Source: Actinomycetota bacterium (lineage in GTDB: Bacteria; Actinomycetota; Acidimicrobiia; IMCC26256; PALSA-610). Taken from it: a stretch of DNA of 64,000 bases. The DNA lies in contig SXHN01000004.1 of assembly GCA_005773635.1 (NCBI GenBank), positions 1-64,000 on the forward strand, read 5' to 3'. The translations under genes and the position numbers were made by a program. Shown here piece by piece: positions 16,901 through 25,305 of the stretch. The notes under the pieces were generated by a model, which searched no databases, was not told the origin of the DNA, and worked only from the letters and a program-made list of their open reading frames with translations. The first letter of the stretch is position 1. Every line of letters starts with the position of its first letter.

Positions 16901-17769
16901 GCGGCAAAGCGTCACCGATGGCGTACCTGGTCGTCACCGGGGCGGCACTCGCGGCGCCGTCGGATGGGTTGAGCTACAGCGTGAAGGCCGGCAGTTGGGA
17001 CAAGAGCTTCTTGCTCAATTGGAGCGCCGGGCTGACGGCCTCGTGGTCGGAGGAAATCGTCAAGATGCTGCTGGTCGTGCTGCTCATCGGTCTTGCACAG
17101 ATGGTCATGCGCAACGTATTCGATGGCCTGATCATCGGAGCAGTCGCGGGGTTGGCGTTTCAAGTCTTCGAGAACGTCGCCTACACATACGGATCTGCGG
17201 CGTCGAATTTCGGTCAAGCCCAGTACGGCACGAAGGCGCTGTTTCTGCGCACCGTGCTCGGCGTCACTGGCCACTGGCCACTGGACGTGGTCTGCGGTCT
17301 GCGGCGCCGGGTTGATCTACCTCGTCGGCCGACCCACCGAGCAACGTCGGCGTTTCTTCGGGGTCGCGCTCATCTTTTTCGTCGATGTTCCTCCTCTGGG
17401 CGTGGGACTCCGTGGCGGCCCTTACCGGTGGTGCCAGCTTGGCCATCGGGTTGTACTTCCCGTTGATGATCATCAACCTCGTGGTGTTCATCCGGGTGTA
17501 CCGTCTGACGGTCGTGAAGGAACGCGACTAGGGCGTGCGTTGTTGGCCGTGGAGGTCGACCTGGGCGTGATCAGTGCCGACGAGTTAGCGGCGCCGTTGG
17601 TTCTCGCAAGGAGCGCCGTCGCTTCATCAAGTCGCAGCCCCACTACCGTGGGGTGAAGCAGGTGCTCGAAGCAACCGGCGATTTGGCCGACCAGGTCGCG
17701 AGCGCGAACGCGGTCGAAACTCCCGGTGTCGCGCACGCCCGCGCGGAGATTGCTCGCTTGCGGGGCTAG
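16897..17769 (+). pseudogene. PrsW-family membrane protease, frameshifted
   Basis: Starts at ATG 16897 (ATGA overlap). The first frame shows PrsW signatures: SWSEEIVK, FDGLIIGAVAGLAFQVFENVAY and VTGHW. At 17266-17284 a 7-base unit ACTGGCC is repeated 2.7 times; deleting one copy restores GHWTWSAVCGAGLIYLVGRP in the next frame. A T5 run at 17375-17379 shifts the frame again; with T4 it reads LIFSSMFLLWAWDS, continuing to a TAG at 17529-17531. Homologous C-terminal sequence (EVDLGVISADELAAPL, then RKERRRFIKSQPHYRG) continues in two further frames to TAG 17767. At least four frame breaks mean it is either a decayed gene or a poorly assembled stretch. Confidence 0.8.
17266..17284 (+). repeat. 7-base tandem duplication causing a frameshift
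   Basis: ACTGGCC ACTGGCC ACTGG inside the PrsW-like pseudogene. Seven bases is not a multiple of three; two copies would keep the frame open. It is consistent with replication slippage. Confidence 0.85.
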
Positions 17770-18437
17770 ACCGCGTTCGGCCGGTCCGCTTCGGAGCGTG
17801 AACGCTCGATCGCGAGCCGCACCAGGTGGAACAGGGCGCCGATGGCCACGCCGATCGCGCAACCGCCGATCACGTCGAGTGGGTTGTGTGCGCCGAGGTA
17901 GACTCGGGCGGTGGCGTTCAACGCTGCTATCACCACGGGTATCCACCGCCAGCGCCTCGGGAGATATGGCAACAGGATTGCGGCGATACCGCCGGTGACC
18001 ATCGCGTGACCGGAGACGAACGAGAGTCCCTCTATCGGTACGTCGCGGAAGTTGCCGCAGGTCGTGTCTCCGCGACAAATCGATGTTCCGGGACGTTGCC
18101 GTTCGACGAGCTGCTTGACGATGCCCTTCTCCACGAACAGTTTGATCGGGACGAACACGACCAACATGGTCGCGAGCACCCACTTGCGAAAGACCAGCGC
18201 AACCGCTGCAACGATCACGGGCGTGAACAGCAGGCCGGGAAGCTGCAACAGCCACATCGGTGATTCGAGCGCGTCGGGAAGTCCGTTGATCCCGTGGAAG
18301 ATCCCCTGCTCCCAGCCCGGCACCCTGCCGGTGGACGCGATGAACCCGGACCCGACCGCGATGAGGAGTGCGCTGCCGAGTACGAGGAGCCAATGTTCCA
18401 CCGCATCGCGAAGTGTTGGGTTCTCGGTGTCGGACAC
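17766..18437 (-). CDS. PAP2-family membrane phosphatase (second copy)
   Basis: 223 residues from GTG 18437, preceded by AGGA nine bases upstream; an open frame extends to 18554 but adds a poor Arg/Ser-rich leader. It has about six hydrophobic helices. Motif 1 is KQLVERQRP, motif 2 is SFVSGHAMV and motif 3 is RVYLGAHNPLDVIGG, so the active site is complete. An insert with two Cys (ICRGDTTCGNF) lies between motifs 1 and 2. It is convergent with, and shares overlapping stop codons with, the PrsW-like pseudogene. It is divergent from the large fusion gene at 18556. Confidence 0.9.
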   Translation of the reverse strand: MSDTENPTLRDAVEHWLLVLGSALLIAVGSGFIASTGRVPGWEQGIFHGINGLPDALESPMWLLQLPGLLFTPVIVAAVALVFRKWVLATMLVVFVPIKLFVEKGIVKQLVERQRPGTSICRGDTTCGNFRDVPIEGLSFVSGHAMVTGGIAAILLPYLPRRWRWIPVVIAALNATARVYLGAHNPLDVIGGCAIGVAIGALFHLVRLAIERSRSEADRPNAV

Positions 18438-18555
18438 GGCCAACCGTCCTGCGTCGCGAAGCGTGGATAGGATCGGTCCACAACCTAGGCTGTGCGCCGA
18501 CGACCTGATGCACCGCGGTGGGGCGTTGGAGTCGCCCCTGACCATCGGAGCCATT

Positions 18556-20958
18556 GTGACCGCAGTCCTCGACGATGCCGTCCGCGAAACCGACTCGCAG
18601 CGCGACGAGATCCGCGGGTACCAGCGATCGCCGCGTGACGTGTTGCGCGCTGTCGCCTACCTCACAGTCACCCTTGCGTTGGTGGCCGTGGGAGTGTTGG
18701 CCAAGAACTCCACCGTCGGCTTCGAACGCGACGTCGTGCAGGTGTTCCATCGGATTCCCGACCCCGCGGAACGGGTCCTCGTCGGGTTCGCGTCGATGGC
18801 GACGTTCGTCGTGTGGACTGCGCTTCTGCTCGTTCCCGCGATGAGACGCCGCTGGCGAGTGCTCGGGTACGTCGCGCTCGCCGCCGGACTCGGCAACGGG
18901 GCCGGGCGGCTCGTGAGTTGGGCTGTCGATCGCGACAACCCGCTCGTGGACGCGATCGCGCGGACGCGCGGTGCAGTTCACAGCGATCTGGCCCTCACCT
19001 CGGCGACCTTGGCGACCACGGCAGCGATGTTCGTGGTCGTCGCACCGTTCGTGGCTCGTCGCTGGCACCTGGTCGGGGCGGGGTTCTTCGCGCTCCTCGT
19101 CGTCGTGCGGCTCATGGTGAGTGTGCGGCTCCCTGGCGATGTGCTGGCGGCATCGACCGCGGGTGCGGTGTGTGGCGCATTGGTGCTCGCAGTACTAGGG
19201 CGACCCGATCGGCGGCCCACGATCCAATCGGTGTTGAACGCCCTTCGCGAGACAGGTCTCGACATCGCCGAGGTGCACCCCGCCAAGGTCGACGCGCGCG
19301 GGTCCACCCCGTACTTCGCGACCCTTGCCGACGAATCGGGTTTGTTCGCCAAGGTGCTCGGCCACGACGAACGAGCGGCCGATCTGCTGTTTCGTGTGTA
19401 CCGCAAGTTCAAGCTCAAGAACGTGGGTGACGAGCGACCGTTCTCGTCGCTTCGGCGGACCGTCGAACACGAAGCACTGGTCTCGTTGCAGGCCCGCGAT
19501 GTGGGTGTGCGTACCCCTCGCATGCGGGGCGTGGTCGATGTCGGTTTCGACTCGATGATGCTGGCCTACGACATGATCGACGGTCGTTCGCTCGATGCGC
19601 TCGAATCCGATGCGGTCAGTGAATCACTCCTGCGGGAGCTGTGGGAACAGGTCGCAGTGATGCGCCGCTACCGGATCGCTCATCGCGACTTGCGGCGGGC
19701 GAACGTGTTCGTCGATTCCGACGGACAACCCTGGATCATCGATTTCGGGTTCGCTGAAGTCGCGGCCTCGGACACGCTGCTCGACGCCGATGTCGCTCAA
19801 TTGTTGTGCGCGGTGGCGATCCTGACCGACGCGATCCGTTCGGTTGATTCCGCCGTCGACGTGCTCGGCGCCGACGCGGTCGCGAGTGCGCTGCCGCGGT
19901 TGCAGATCGCCGCACTGAGTGGAGCGACGCAAACCGCGCTGAAACAACGCAAGGGTCTGTTGAAGGAGGTGCAGGAACGGGTCAAGGAACGTTGTGCGGT
20001 CACCGACGTGCACTTCGAGCCCCTGCAGCGACTCAATCGGAGCACGATCTTCACCGCGGTGCTCCTCGTCGCGGTCGCGTACTTCCTGCTGCCCCAGTTC
20101 GCCGACCTTCCGGAGATCGCCGATCAAGTCAAGGCCGCGAACTGGGGGTGGCTCCCGGCGATGCTCGTGACTTCGGCACTCACGTATGTTGCCGCCGCGG
20201 TCAGCATCTCGGGTTCGGTACCCACCCCGATCGCTCCGGGTCCGACGTTGGCAGCCCAGGTGGGATCGTCGTTCGCGAGCAAGTTGGCTCCCGCAGGCTT
20301 CGGTGGCATGGCGCTCAACGTGCGCTTCCTGCAGAAGCAAGGCGTCGAGAGCGCAGTCGCAGTGTCCGGAGTCGGGCTCAACACCGTCGGCGGGTTCGCG
20401 ATGCACGTCGTCTTGTTGCTGAGTTTCGTGGTGTGGGCGGGAAACAGTGCGTTCAAGGGCCTGTCGCTCCCGGATCCGAAGTGGTTCGCCCTCGCGGCCG
20501 GAGTGGCAGTTGTAGCTAGTGGTATCGCGGCGAGTATCGCATCGGTGCGGAAACTGGTGCGTGAGAAACTCGTGCCGATGATCAAGGAAGCACTCGGCGG
20601 CATCGCAGCGGTCGCGCGCACACCGCTGAAGCTGATCATGCTGCTCGCCGGATCGATGTTCGTCACGCTCTCGTACATCGTGTGCGTCTACCTCGCGACC
20701 AAGGCGTTCGGTGGAACGATGGGCTTCGCCGCAGTGGGTGCGGTGTACCTGACCGCGTCGGCGGTGGCAACCGCCGCGCCAACCCCGGGTGGACTCGGTG
20801 CGTTGGAAGCCGCGTTGATCGCGACGCTCGTGGCTGCAGGCATGGACAACGCGGTAGCAGTACCGGCGGTGTTCCTGTACCGGCTCTGCACGTTCTGGTT
20901 ACCGATCCTTCCTGGCTACGTCTGCTTCCACTGGCTCCGTCGCGCTGAGTACATCTAA
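18556..20958 (+). CDS. PAP2-like / kinase-like / LPG-synthase-like transmembrane fusion protein
   Basis: 800 residues from GTG 18556, with GGAG six bases upstream. Residues about 30-215 are a PAP2-like helix bundle with eroded motifs: SATLATT replaces SGH and LPGDVLA replaces the last motif. Residues about 225-480 are a protein-kinase or APH-like domain: FAKVLGHDERA, HRDLRRANVF (about 375) and IDFGFAE (about 395), so the catalytic Asp and metal Asp are present. Residues about 495-800 form the seven or eight helices of a lysylphosphatidylglycerol-synthase-type membrane domain (UPF0104), with SFASKLAPAGFGG and PTPGGLGALEAA. This three-part architecture is known in actinobacteria, but its substrate is not established. 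I infer a lipid-linked transfer or flippase-like role. Confidence 0.85.
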   Translation: MTAVLDDAVRETDSQRDEIRGYQRSPRDVLRAVAYLTVTLALVAVGVLAKNSTVGFERDVVQVFHRIPDPAERVLVGFASMATFVVWTALLLVPAMRRRWRVLGYVALAAGLGNGAGRLVSWAVDRDNPLVDAIARTRGAVHSDLALTSATLATTAAMFVVVAPFVARRWHLVGAGFFALLVVVRLMVSVRLPGDVLAASTAGAVCGALVLAVLGRPDRRPTIQSVLNALRETGLDIAEVHPAKVDARGSTPYFATLADESGLFAKVLGHDERAADLLFRVYRKFKLKNVGDERPFSSLRRTVEHEALVSLQARDVGVRTPRMRGVVDVGFDSMMLAYDMIDGRSLDALESDAVSESLLRELWEQVAVMRRYRIAHRDLRRANVFVDSDGQPWIIDFGFAEVAASDTLLDADVAQLLCAVAILTDAIRSVDSAVDVLGADAVASALPRLQIAALSGATQTALKQRKGLLKEVQERVKERCAVTDVHFEPLQRLNRSTIFTAVLLVAVAYFLLPQFADLPEIADQVKAANWGWLPAMLVTSALTYVAAAVSISGSVPTPIAPGPTLAAQVGSSFASKLAPAGFGGMALNVRFLQKQGVESAVAVSGVGLNTVGGFAMHVVLLLSFVVWAGNSAFKGLSLPDPKWFALAAGVAVVASGIAASIASVRKLVREKLVPMIKEALGGIAAVARTPLKLIMLLAGSMFVTLSYIVCVYLATKAFGGTMGFAAVGAVYLTASAVATAAPTPGGLGALEAALIATLVAAGMDNAVAVPAVFLYRLCTFWLPILPGYVCFHWLRRAEYI

Positions 20959-20980
20959 CGGAGACGCGGGTATCGCGGTC

Positions 20981-20993
20981 CGGTCCCACGATC
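20981..20993 (+). repeat. Short direct repeat, right copy
   Basis: CGGTCCCACGATC, identical to 13370-13382. It lies between the fusion protein gene and the broken gene at 21012. Confidence 0.3.
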
Positions 20994-21011
20994 GATCCCT
21001 TGGAGAAAGCC

Positions 21012-21526
21012 ATGAGTGACTCAGACGCGAACGCGGGTGTTGGTTGGAACCGATACTTCGTGAAGAGTTCCGGTCTTCTGCATGCTGTTCACCGGCAGTT
21101 CCGGCGCACCGATCGGATGTATCGGGTGCGACGGCCAGAGCCGATTTCTCGCGCTCGAACGAGAAGGAGTCGGCGGCGGCAATGCCAGCGCCGTCCAGTT
21201 CGAACGGCCGTGGGACCTCGACGGGAAGGTGTTGCGGTTCGGCGCTCGGATCACCGCGCCCAACAAGGGTCGCTACGGCGTCAATCTGTGGATCGATGGT
21301 GCCACTTACGGGCCCGGCGTCGCGCTTGAGATCGGAGAGCGCTCGGCCCAGTACCAATGGAGCCCAAACGCGACGGAACGCTGCGCGCCGGGACGCGCAT
21401 GGCGATCATCTCGGGCGCTACGGCCGCCTGATCATGCGCTTCTTGCGCACGTGCGACACCGACACGATGAGCGACGATGCGAAAGCGGCAATGCGGAGCG
21501 CGTACGGCGCGCCGACGTCAGCGTGA
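21012..21526 (+). pseudogene. Unrecognised gene with frame breaks
   Basis: GGAGAAA precedes ATG 21012, which opens MSDSDANAGVGWNRYFVKSS. Protein-like sequence then moves to another frame near 21080 (GSSGAPIGCIGCDGQSRFLA through NKGRYGVNLWIDGATYGPGV). Around 21365 it appears to shift again (KRDGTLRAGTRMAIISG) and near 21410 once more (YGRLIMRFLRTCDTD, ending APTSA and TGA at 21526). Each piece has gene-like composition while its neighbours in the same frame do not. No family recognised. Like the PrsW-like gene, it indicates decay or local sequence error in this block. Between 21527 and 21660 I see nothing further. Confidence 0.5.
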
Positions 21527-21673
21527 CCGATGACGCGGTTGGTCGCATCATCGCGGCGCCGGAGACGCGGGGGATGCTCAACGACACGATTGTTCGAGTT
21601 GCGCTCGGGATGCTTGTCAGCACGCAATCCAGCGACGGTGACCTAGTGTTCGCCTGCGGCCAAGGAGGTGACG

Positions 21674-22195
21674 ATGCAGAATGATCTCTCGCTACAACTG
21701 CGACCGGAACAACCCAGTGATTGCGCAGCTATTGACGAAATCGTTCGATCCGCGTTCTGGTTGGAGTTTGCGTCGACCTCCGAAGTTCCGTTGGTGCAAA
21801 CGCTTCGCGAGCGCGACGAACTGGTGAGGGAGCTGACCCTGGTCGCGCTCGAAGACAATGTCGTCGTCGGGTACATCGCAATGAGTGAGGTGACGCGGGA
21901 TGGTGCCAGTGCGCGCGGGCTCGGCCTTGCGCCCGTCGCCGTTGATCCGCAGCGCCAAGGCGCTGGCATCGGCTCGGCGCTTATCGAAGCGTCGCTTGCC
22001 ATAGCCGTGCGCGCGGGTTGGCAGTTTGTTGTGTTGCTCGGCCATGCCGAGTACTACCCGCGGTTTGGGTTCGTCCCGGCCCGCGAACACGGCGTCACGG
22101 GTGACTATGGCGACGGCGATGGCTGGATGGTCCGCGCGCTCACTGACGAACCGCCGTCCCCCGGCCACGTGCGCTATTGCTCTGCCTTCCAGTAA
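21674..22195 (+). CDS. GNAT-family N-acetyltransferase
   Basis: 173 residues from ATG 21674; the strong AAGGAGG at 21662-21668 lies five bases upstream and rules out the GTG at 21668. The acetyl-CoA site is visible as APVAVDPQRQGAGIGSALIE (about residues 92-111), followed by VVLLGHAEYYPRFGFVPA, typical of the YhbS/predicted N-acetyltransferase subgroup. It transfers an acetyl group from acetyl-CoA to an unknown amine. No operon partner: downstream lies a 192-base gap with nested inverted repeats. Confidence 0.92.
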   Translation: MQNDLSLQLRPEQPSDCAAIDEIVRSAFWLEFASTSEVPLVQTLRERDELVRELTLVALEDNVVVGYIAMSEVTRDGASARGLGLAPVAVDPQRQGAGIGSALIEASLAIAVRAGWQFVVLLGHAEYYPRFGFVPAREHGVTGDYGDGDGWMVRALTDEPPSPGHVRYCSAFQ

Positions 22196-22233
22196 TCCCC
22201 GCCTGGCGCGTCCGACAAGGTCCACGCCGTGCC

Positions 22234-22282
22234 GTTCGTTGTACGGACAACATGCCATGTTGCGCTTCTCGGTACAACGAAC
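22234..22282. repeat. Nested inverted repeats between GNAT and PIG-L genes
   Basis: The outer arms GTTCGTTGTAC (22234-22244) and GTACAACGAAC (22272-22282) are perfect 11-mers. Inside them lies a perfect 15-base palindrome, CAACATG C CATGTTG (22248-22262). No T-run follows, so this is not a standard terminator; the layout suits an operator, a recombination site or a folded transcript end. It is 106 bases upstream of the PIG-L gene start. Confidence 0.65.
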
Positions 22283-22387
22283 GTGGTCTTGTACGAAACG
22301 TGAGTGGTTCAGCGTTGGTCCGGGCCGGCGTGCGCGACGATGATATTGAGTCGCAGCATCGGTGAGGGACGACCCTAGAGTCAAGAC

Positions 22388-23179
22388 GTGAAATCCGAGC
22401 CCAGTATTTTGTTCTTGCATGCTCATCCCGACGACGAGTGCATTCTTACCGGCGCGACGCTCGCGAAGGCGAGTGCACTAGGGCTGCGAACGATCGTGGT
22501 GTATGGATCGCGTGGTGACGCTGGCGAAACCAACGCAGAACTCGCCGGCGAGTCGCTTGGCGACCGGCGGCAACGCGAGGCCAATGCTGCGTGTGCTGCG
22601 CTCGGAGTGTCGCGAGTGGAATGGTTGCCCTACCTGGATTCGGGAATGCACGGCACCTCGACGACTGAACATCCCGAAGCTTTCGCTAATGCTTCGCTCG
22701 GCTCTGCAACCCGCCAACTCTCTGCGATGCTTGATGGTGAAACCATTGCGGCCGTGGTTGGGTACGACAGCAACGGAACCTACGGCCATCCCGATCACAC
22801 TCAGGTTCACCGGTTAGCCCATTACGCGGGGCCAGCGCTCGGCGCCGATTGGGTACTCGACGCGACCTATTCCCGCGAATATCTTGCATCGCTTCCGGGA
22901 AGTGACGGCACGCTCGACCCCGCATTCGCTTCTGCCGAAGCAGATTTGACGCACTTTGTCGCCGGCGATGAATGGGTCGATGCGAAGCTTGCAGCCGTGT
23001 CTCATCACTTGTCGCAAATCCCCGATGATTGGGATACAGAAAAGCCTGATACAGAAGGCTTTCGTGCCCGCTTCGGAACGGAGTGGTACATCGCGAAACC
23101 GTTGTCCGGCTCAAATGGCCTCGGACTCCTCGAAGCGTTGCTCGAACCGAAGTCGAACTTTCCCGTGCAACGGGCGTAA
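22388..23179 (+). CDS. PIG-L/LmbE-family deacetylase
   Basis: 263 residues from GTG 22388. Zinc motif AHPDDE is at residues 11-16 and the second metal motif GHPDHT at about 137-142, both complete. The family hydrolyses N-acetyl groups of sugar conjugates, such as MshB and Mca in mycothiol metabolism; the length and the YGSRGDAGET segment are compatible with the MshB/Mca branch, but specificity cannot be fixed by eye. It is cytoplasmic. It is convergent with the P450 gene (12-base gap). Confidence 0.9.
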   Translation: MKSEPSILFLHAHPDDECILTGATLAKASALGLRTIVVYGSRGDAGETNAELAGESLGDRRQREANAACAALGVSRVEWLPYLDSGMHGTSTTEHPEAFANASLGSATRQLSAMLDGETIAAVVGYDSNGTYGHPDHTQVHRLAHYAGPALGADWVLDATYSREYLASLPGSDGTLDPAFASAEADLTHFVAGDEWVDAKLAAVSHHLSQIPDDWDTEKPDTEGFRARFGTEWYIAKPLSGSNGLGLLEALLEPKSNFPVQRA

Positions 23180-23191
23180 CGGCGGATTTCG

Positions 23192-24382
23192 CTAACTCTC
23201 GCGCCCGACTCGTATCGGTAGTGTCAGCGGACCGTTGGTAAACGGCACCGAGCTCGACTCGAATCGAAAGTCGGCTTCGAGATCGAGCGATGCCACTCGT
23301 TCAAGTAACACTTCGATTCCGACCCTTGCTTCGAGACGGGCAAGTGCTGCGCCAGGGCAGATGTGAGGCCCATCGCCGAACGCCAGATGGCTCCGAAGAT
23401 TGGGACGATCAATGTCGAAGGTGTCGGGCATTGCGAAGACCAGCTCGTCACGGTTTGCGGCTGCGAGACCGAATGCAACGGCCTCGTTAGTGTCGAGCTC
23501 TACGCCGCCGAGCGTTACCGGCGCGTTGCATCGGCGCAACAAGTAGGTGAGTGGTGGGTCGACGCGGAGCGACTCCTCAACAAACGCACCGATATCTTGA
23601 GGATTGTCGCGCAACCGAACAAAGAGTGCGGAGTCTGTCGCGAGCCTCAAGATGCTGTTGGCTAGCAGATTCCGTGTCGTTTCGGTGCCGGCGACGAGCA
23701 AAAAGATGAGTTGCGTGCGACAAGCGAGTGGCGATAGTTGAATGCCCGCCACTTCGGTATTGATCAGACGAGTAATGAAATCGTCGGGTGGATGAGTGGC
23801 CGTGGCTCTAGCCGCAATCTGTTCGTCGAGGTATGCCGAGATGGCCTTCATGGCTCGGCGACTTTCGCGAACGCTGTCGGCATCTGCGAGCACTGAACCA
23901 CCGAAGAGGCTTTGTGCCCAATCGATGAACCGCACTTGATCGTCGTCGGGCAGACCGAGCAAAAACCCAATGCCTGCGGCCGGGATCGGTGCGACATAGC
24001 GCTCCGCGATGTCGCCGTGACCATCGGTGAGAATCGGGGTGAGTTTGTCGTGGCACAGCGTTCGCAGCGGTGCCTCGATGCGGCTCAGCCTGTGGGTCGC
24101 AATCGCCGCATTGATGACGCGCCGCACCTTTCCGTGATCGGGCTCTGGGATGAACGGCAGGAACTGAGCGTCGATATTGGCTCCGTTGGGGGCAAGGAAG
24201 GCCGACTCGATGCGTTCGATATCTCGGCTCGCGGCTACTACGTCCGCGTGGCGAGCGAGGAACCATGTGCCATCGGGCGTGCGCGCCACTGGGCACTCGC
24301 TACGCAGCAAAGCAAGTTGGTCATGGGGAACGATGTCGATCGCAGCAAGAGGGTCAAACCCGGTGTGATCGATTTCGGCCAC
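23192..24382 (-). CDS. Cytochrome P450
   Basis: 396 residues, usual for soluble bacterial P450s. The I-helix oxygen-binding motif is LLVAGTETTRN (about residues 228-238), the K-helix EESLR, and the heme loop FGDGPHICPG with Cys near residue 347. It would hydroxylate a small organic substrate using external ferredoxin and reductase; no redox partner gene is adjacent. The start ATG 24382 gives a typical N terminus without membrane anchor. The family number cannot be assigned by eye. Confidence 0.96.
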   Translation of the reverse strand: MAEIDHTGFDPLAAIDIVPHDQLALLRSECPVARTPDGTWFLARHADVVAASRDIERIESAFLAPNGANIDAQFLPFIPEPDHGKVRRVINAAIATHRLSRIEAPLRTLCHDKLTPILTDGHGDIAERYVAPIPAAGIGFLLGLPDDDQVRFIDWAQSLFGGSVLADADSVRESRRAMKAISAYLDEQIAARATATHPPDDFITRLINTEVAGIQLSPLACRTQLIFLLVAGTETTRNLLANSILRLATDSALFVRLRDNPQDIGAFVEESLRVDPPLTYLLRRCNAPVTLGGVELDTNEAVAFGLAAANRDELVFAMPDTFDIDRPNLRSHLAFGDGPHICPGAALARLEARVGIEVLLERVASLDLEADFRFESSSVPFTNGPLTLPIRVGRES

Positions 24383-24439
24383 CCTGGCACCGTAGCGCGC
24401 CTGCGCGTTGGCGTTCCAGACGTTGCGCCGTCATTCGGA

Positions 24440-25264
24440 TCAATCGGCAGCACCGGGTGGAGGCGGAGGTGGAGTAGGCGGAGGAGGCATAGCTGGCGCG
24501 TACCCGTTCGGCCATCCGATTGTAGGCATGGGCTGTCGCTCGCGGTGCCGTCGCCTTTGAGCCGCGATGAGAAATGGCACTGCAATCAAGATTGCCAACA
24601 CGATCAGCATCAAGGCGTACACGAAGATTCGTCCGAGTTGGCGCGCCGTCGAACGTTTACGTTCGAGCGGAGCGTTCGTTGGGGCGAAGCCCGTGCTTGT
24701 TTGCAAGTGGCGAACCTGCGCCTGTGCAAGCATGATCGCAAGCTGTTGGGTGTTGGCTTCCGGCGAGCTATTGAAAGTGATGTTGGCGTACCTACCTTGA
24801 CGCCACGTGACCATGTAGGAATCTGTTGTAGCTCCGTCGATCGTGCCAACGCGCGCGCCTGGAATGCCGGTTGCGAAGCTCTGTCTGTTACTTGCAGGGG
24901 TCGATTGAAATGCGCCAATAACCACCTGCCCCGCTTCGGCGAAATTTCCTGCATCAATCACCATCAACACTGCGATTGCACCTTCCGGGTTCGACCAAGT
25001 ACGTCCCTCGACAAGAATCTCGTCGAAGTCGTTTGCTAGGGCTGCGGGGGCGCCAAAAGCATCGGCGAGGTCGACTGGGCCATTGATTGAATCCGCGGAA
25101 GTATCGATGCTGAAGCCCGGGAGGGGGTTTTCGGCTAGCAGGTCGGTGATCGGAGTCGTGGTTGTAGGGGCTGCCGTCGCGCCACTAGCAGTAAGCGAAC
25201 CTGATATCAAGCTCAAAGCAATCACACCAACGAATGCTGTGACCGTTCGGCATGAGAACATCAT
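24440..25264 (-). CDS. Secreted/membrane-anchored protein of unknown function
   Basis: 274 residues. A signal peptide (hydrophobic stretch AFVGVIALSLISGSL, likely cleavage after TAA) is followed by an extracellular domain of about 170 residues. The domain has alternating strands and helices and contains the GRTWSNPEGAIAVLMVIDAG and YMVTWRQGRYANI segments. A transmembrane helix lies at about residues 215-237, with a basic stop-transfer RRRHRER and a cytoplasmic Pro-rich tail of nine consecutive proline-dominated residues. No family recognised. It lies 57 bases upstream of the P450 gene in the same direction, but a functional link is not evident. Confidence 0.72.
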   Translation of the reverse strand: MMFSCRTVTAFVGVIALSLISGSLTASGATAAPTTTTPITDLLAENPLPGFSIDTSADSINGPVDLADAFGAPAALANDFDEILVEGRTWSNPEGAIAVLMVIDAGNFAEAGQVVIGAFQSTPASNRQSFATGIPGARVGTIDGATTDSYMVTWRQGRYANITFNSSPEANTQQLAIMLAQAQVRHLQTSTGFAPTNAPLERKRSTARQLGRIFVYALMLIVLAILIAVPFLIAAQRRRHRERQPMPTIGWPNGYAPAMPPPPTPPPPPPGAAD

Positions 25265-25305
25265 GAGAATCTAGGCGTGCGTGGGCCGCGGAGGCGGGCA
25301 ACGAT

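Noticed and set aside
18052-18555. Extension of the fusion protein to 968 residues
   Set aside because: It is antisense to the second PAP2 gene; GTG 18556 has a GGAG site and a normal N terminus.
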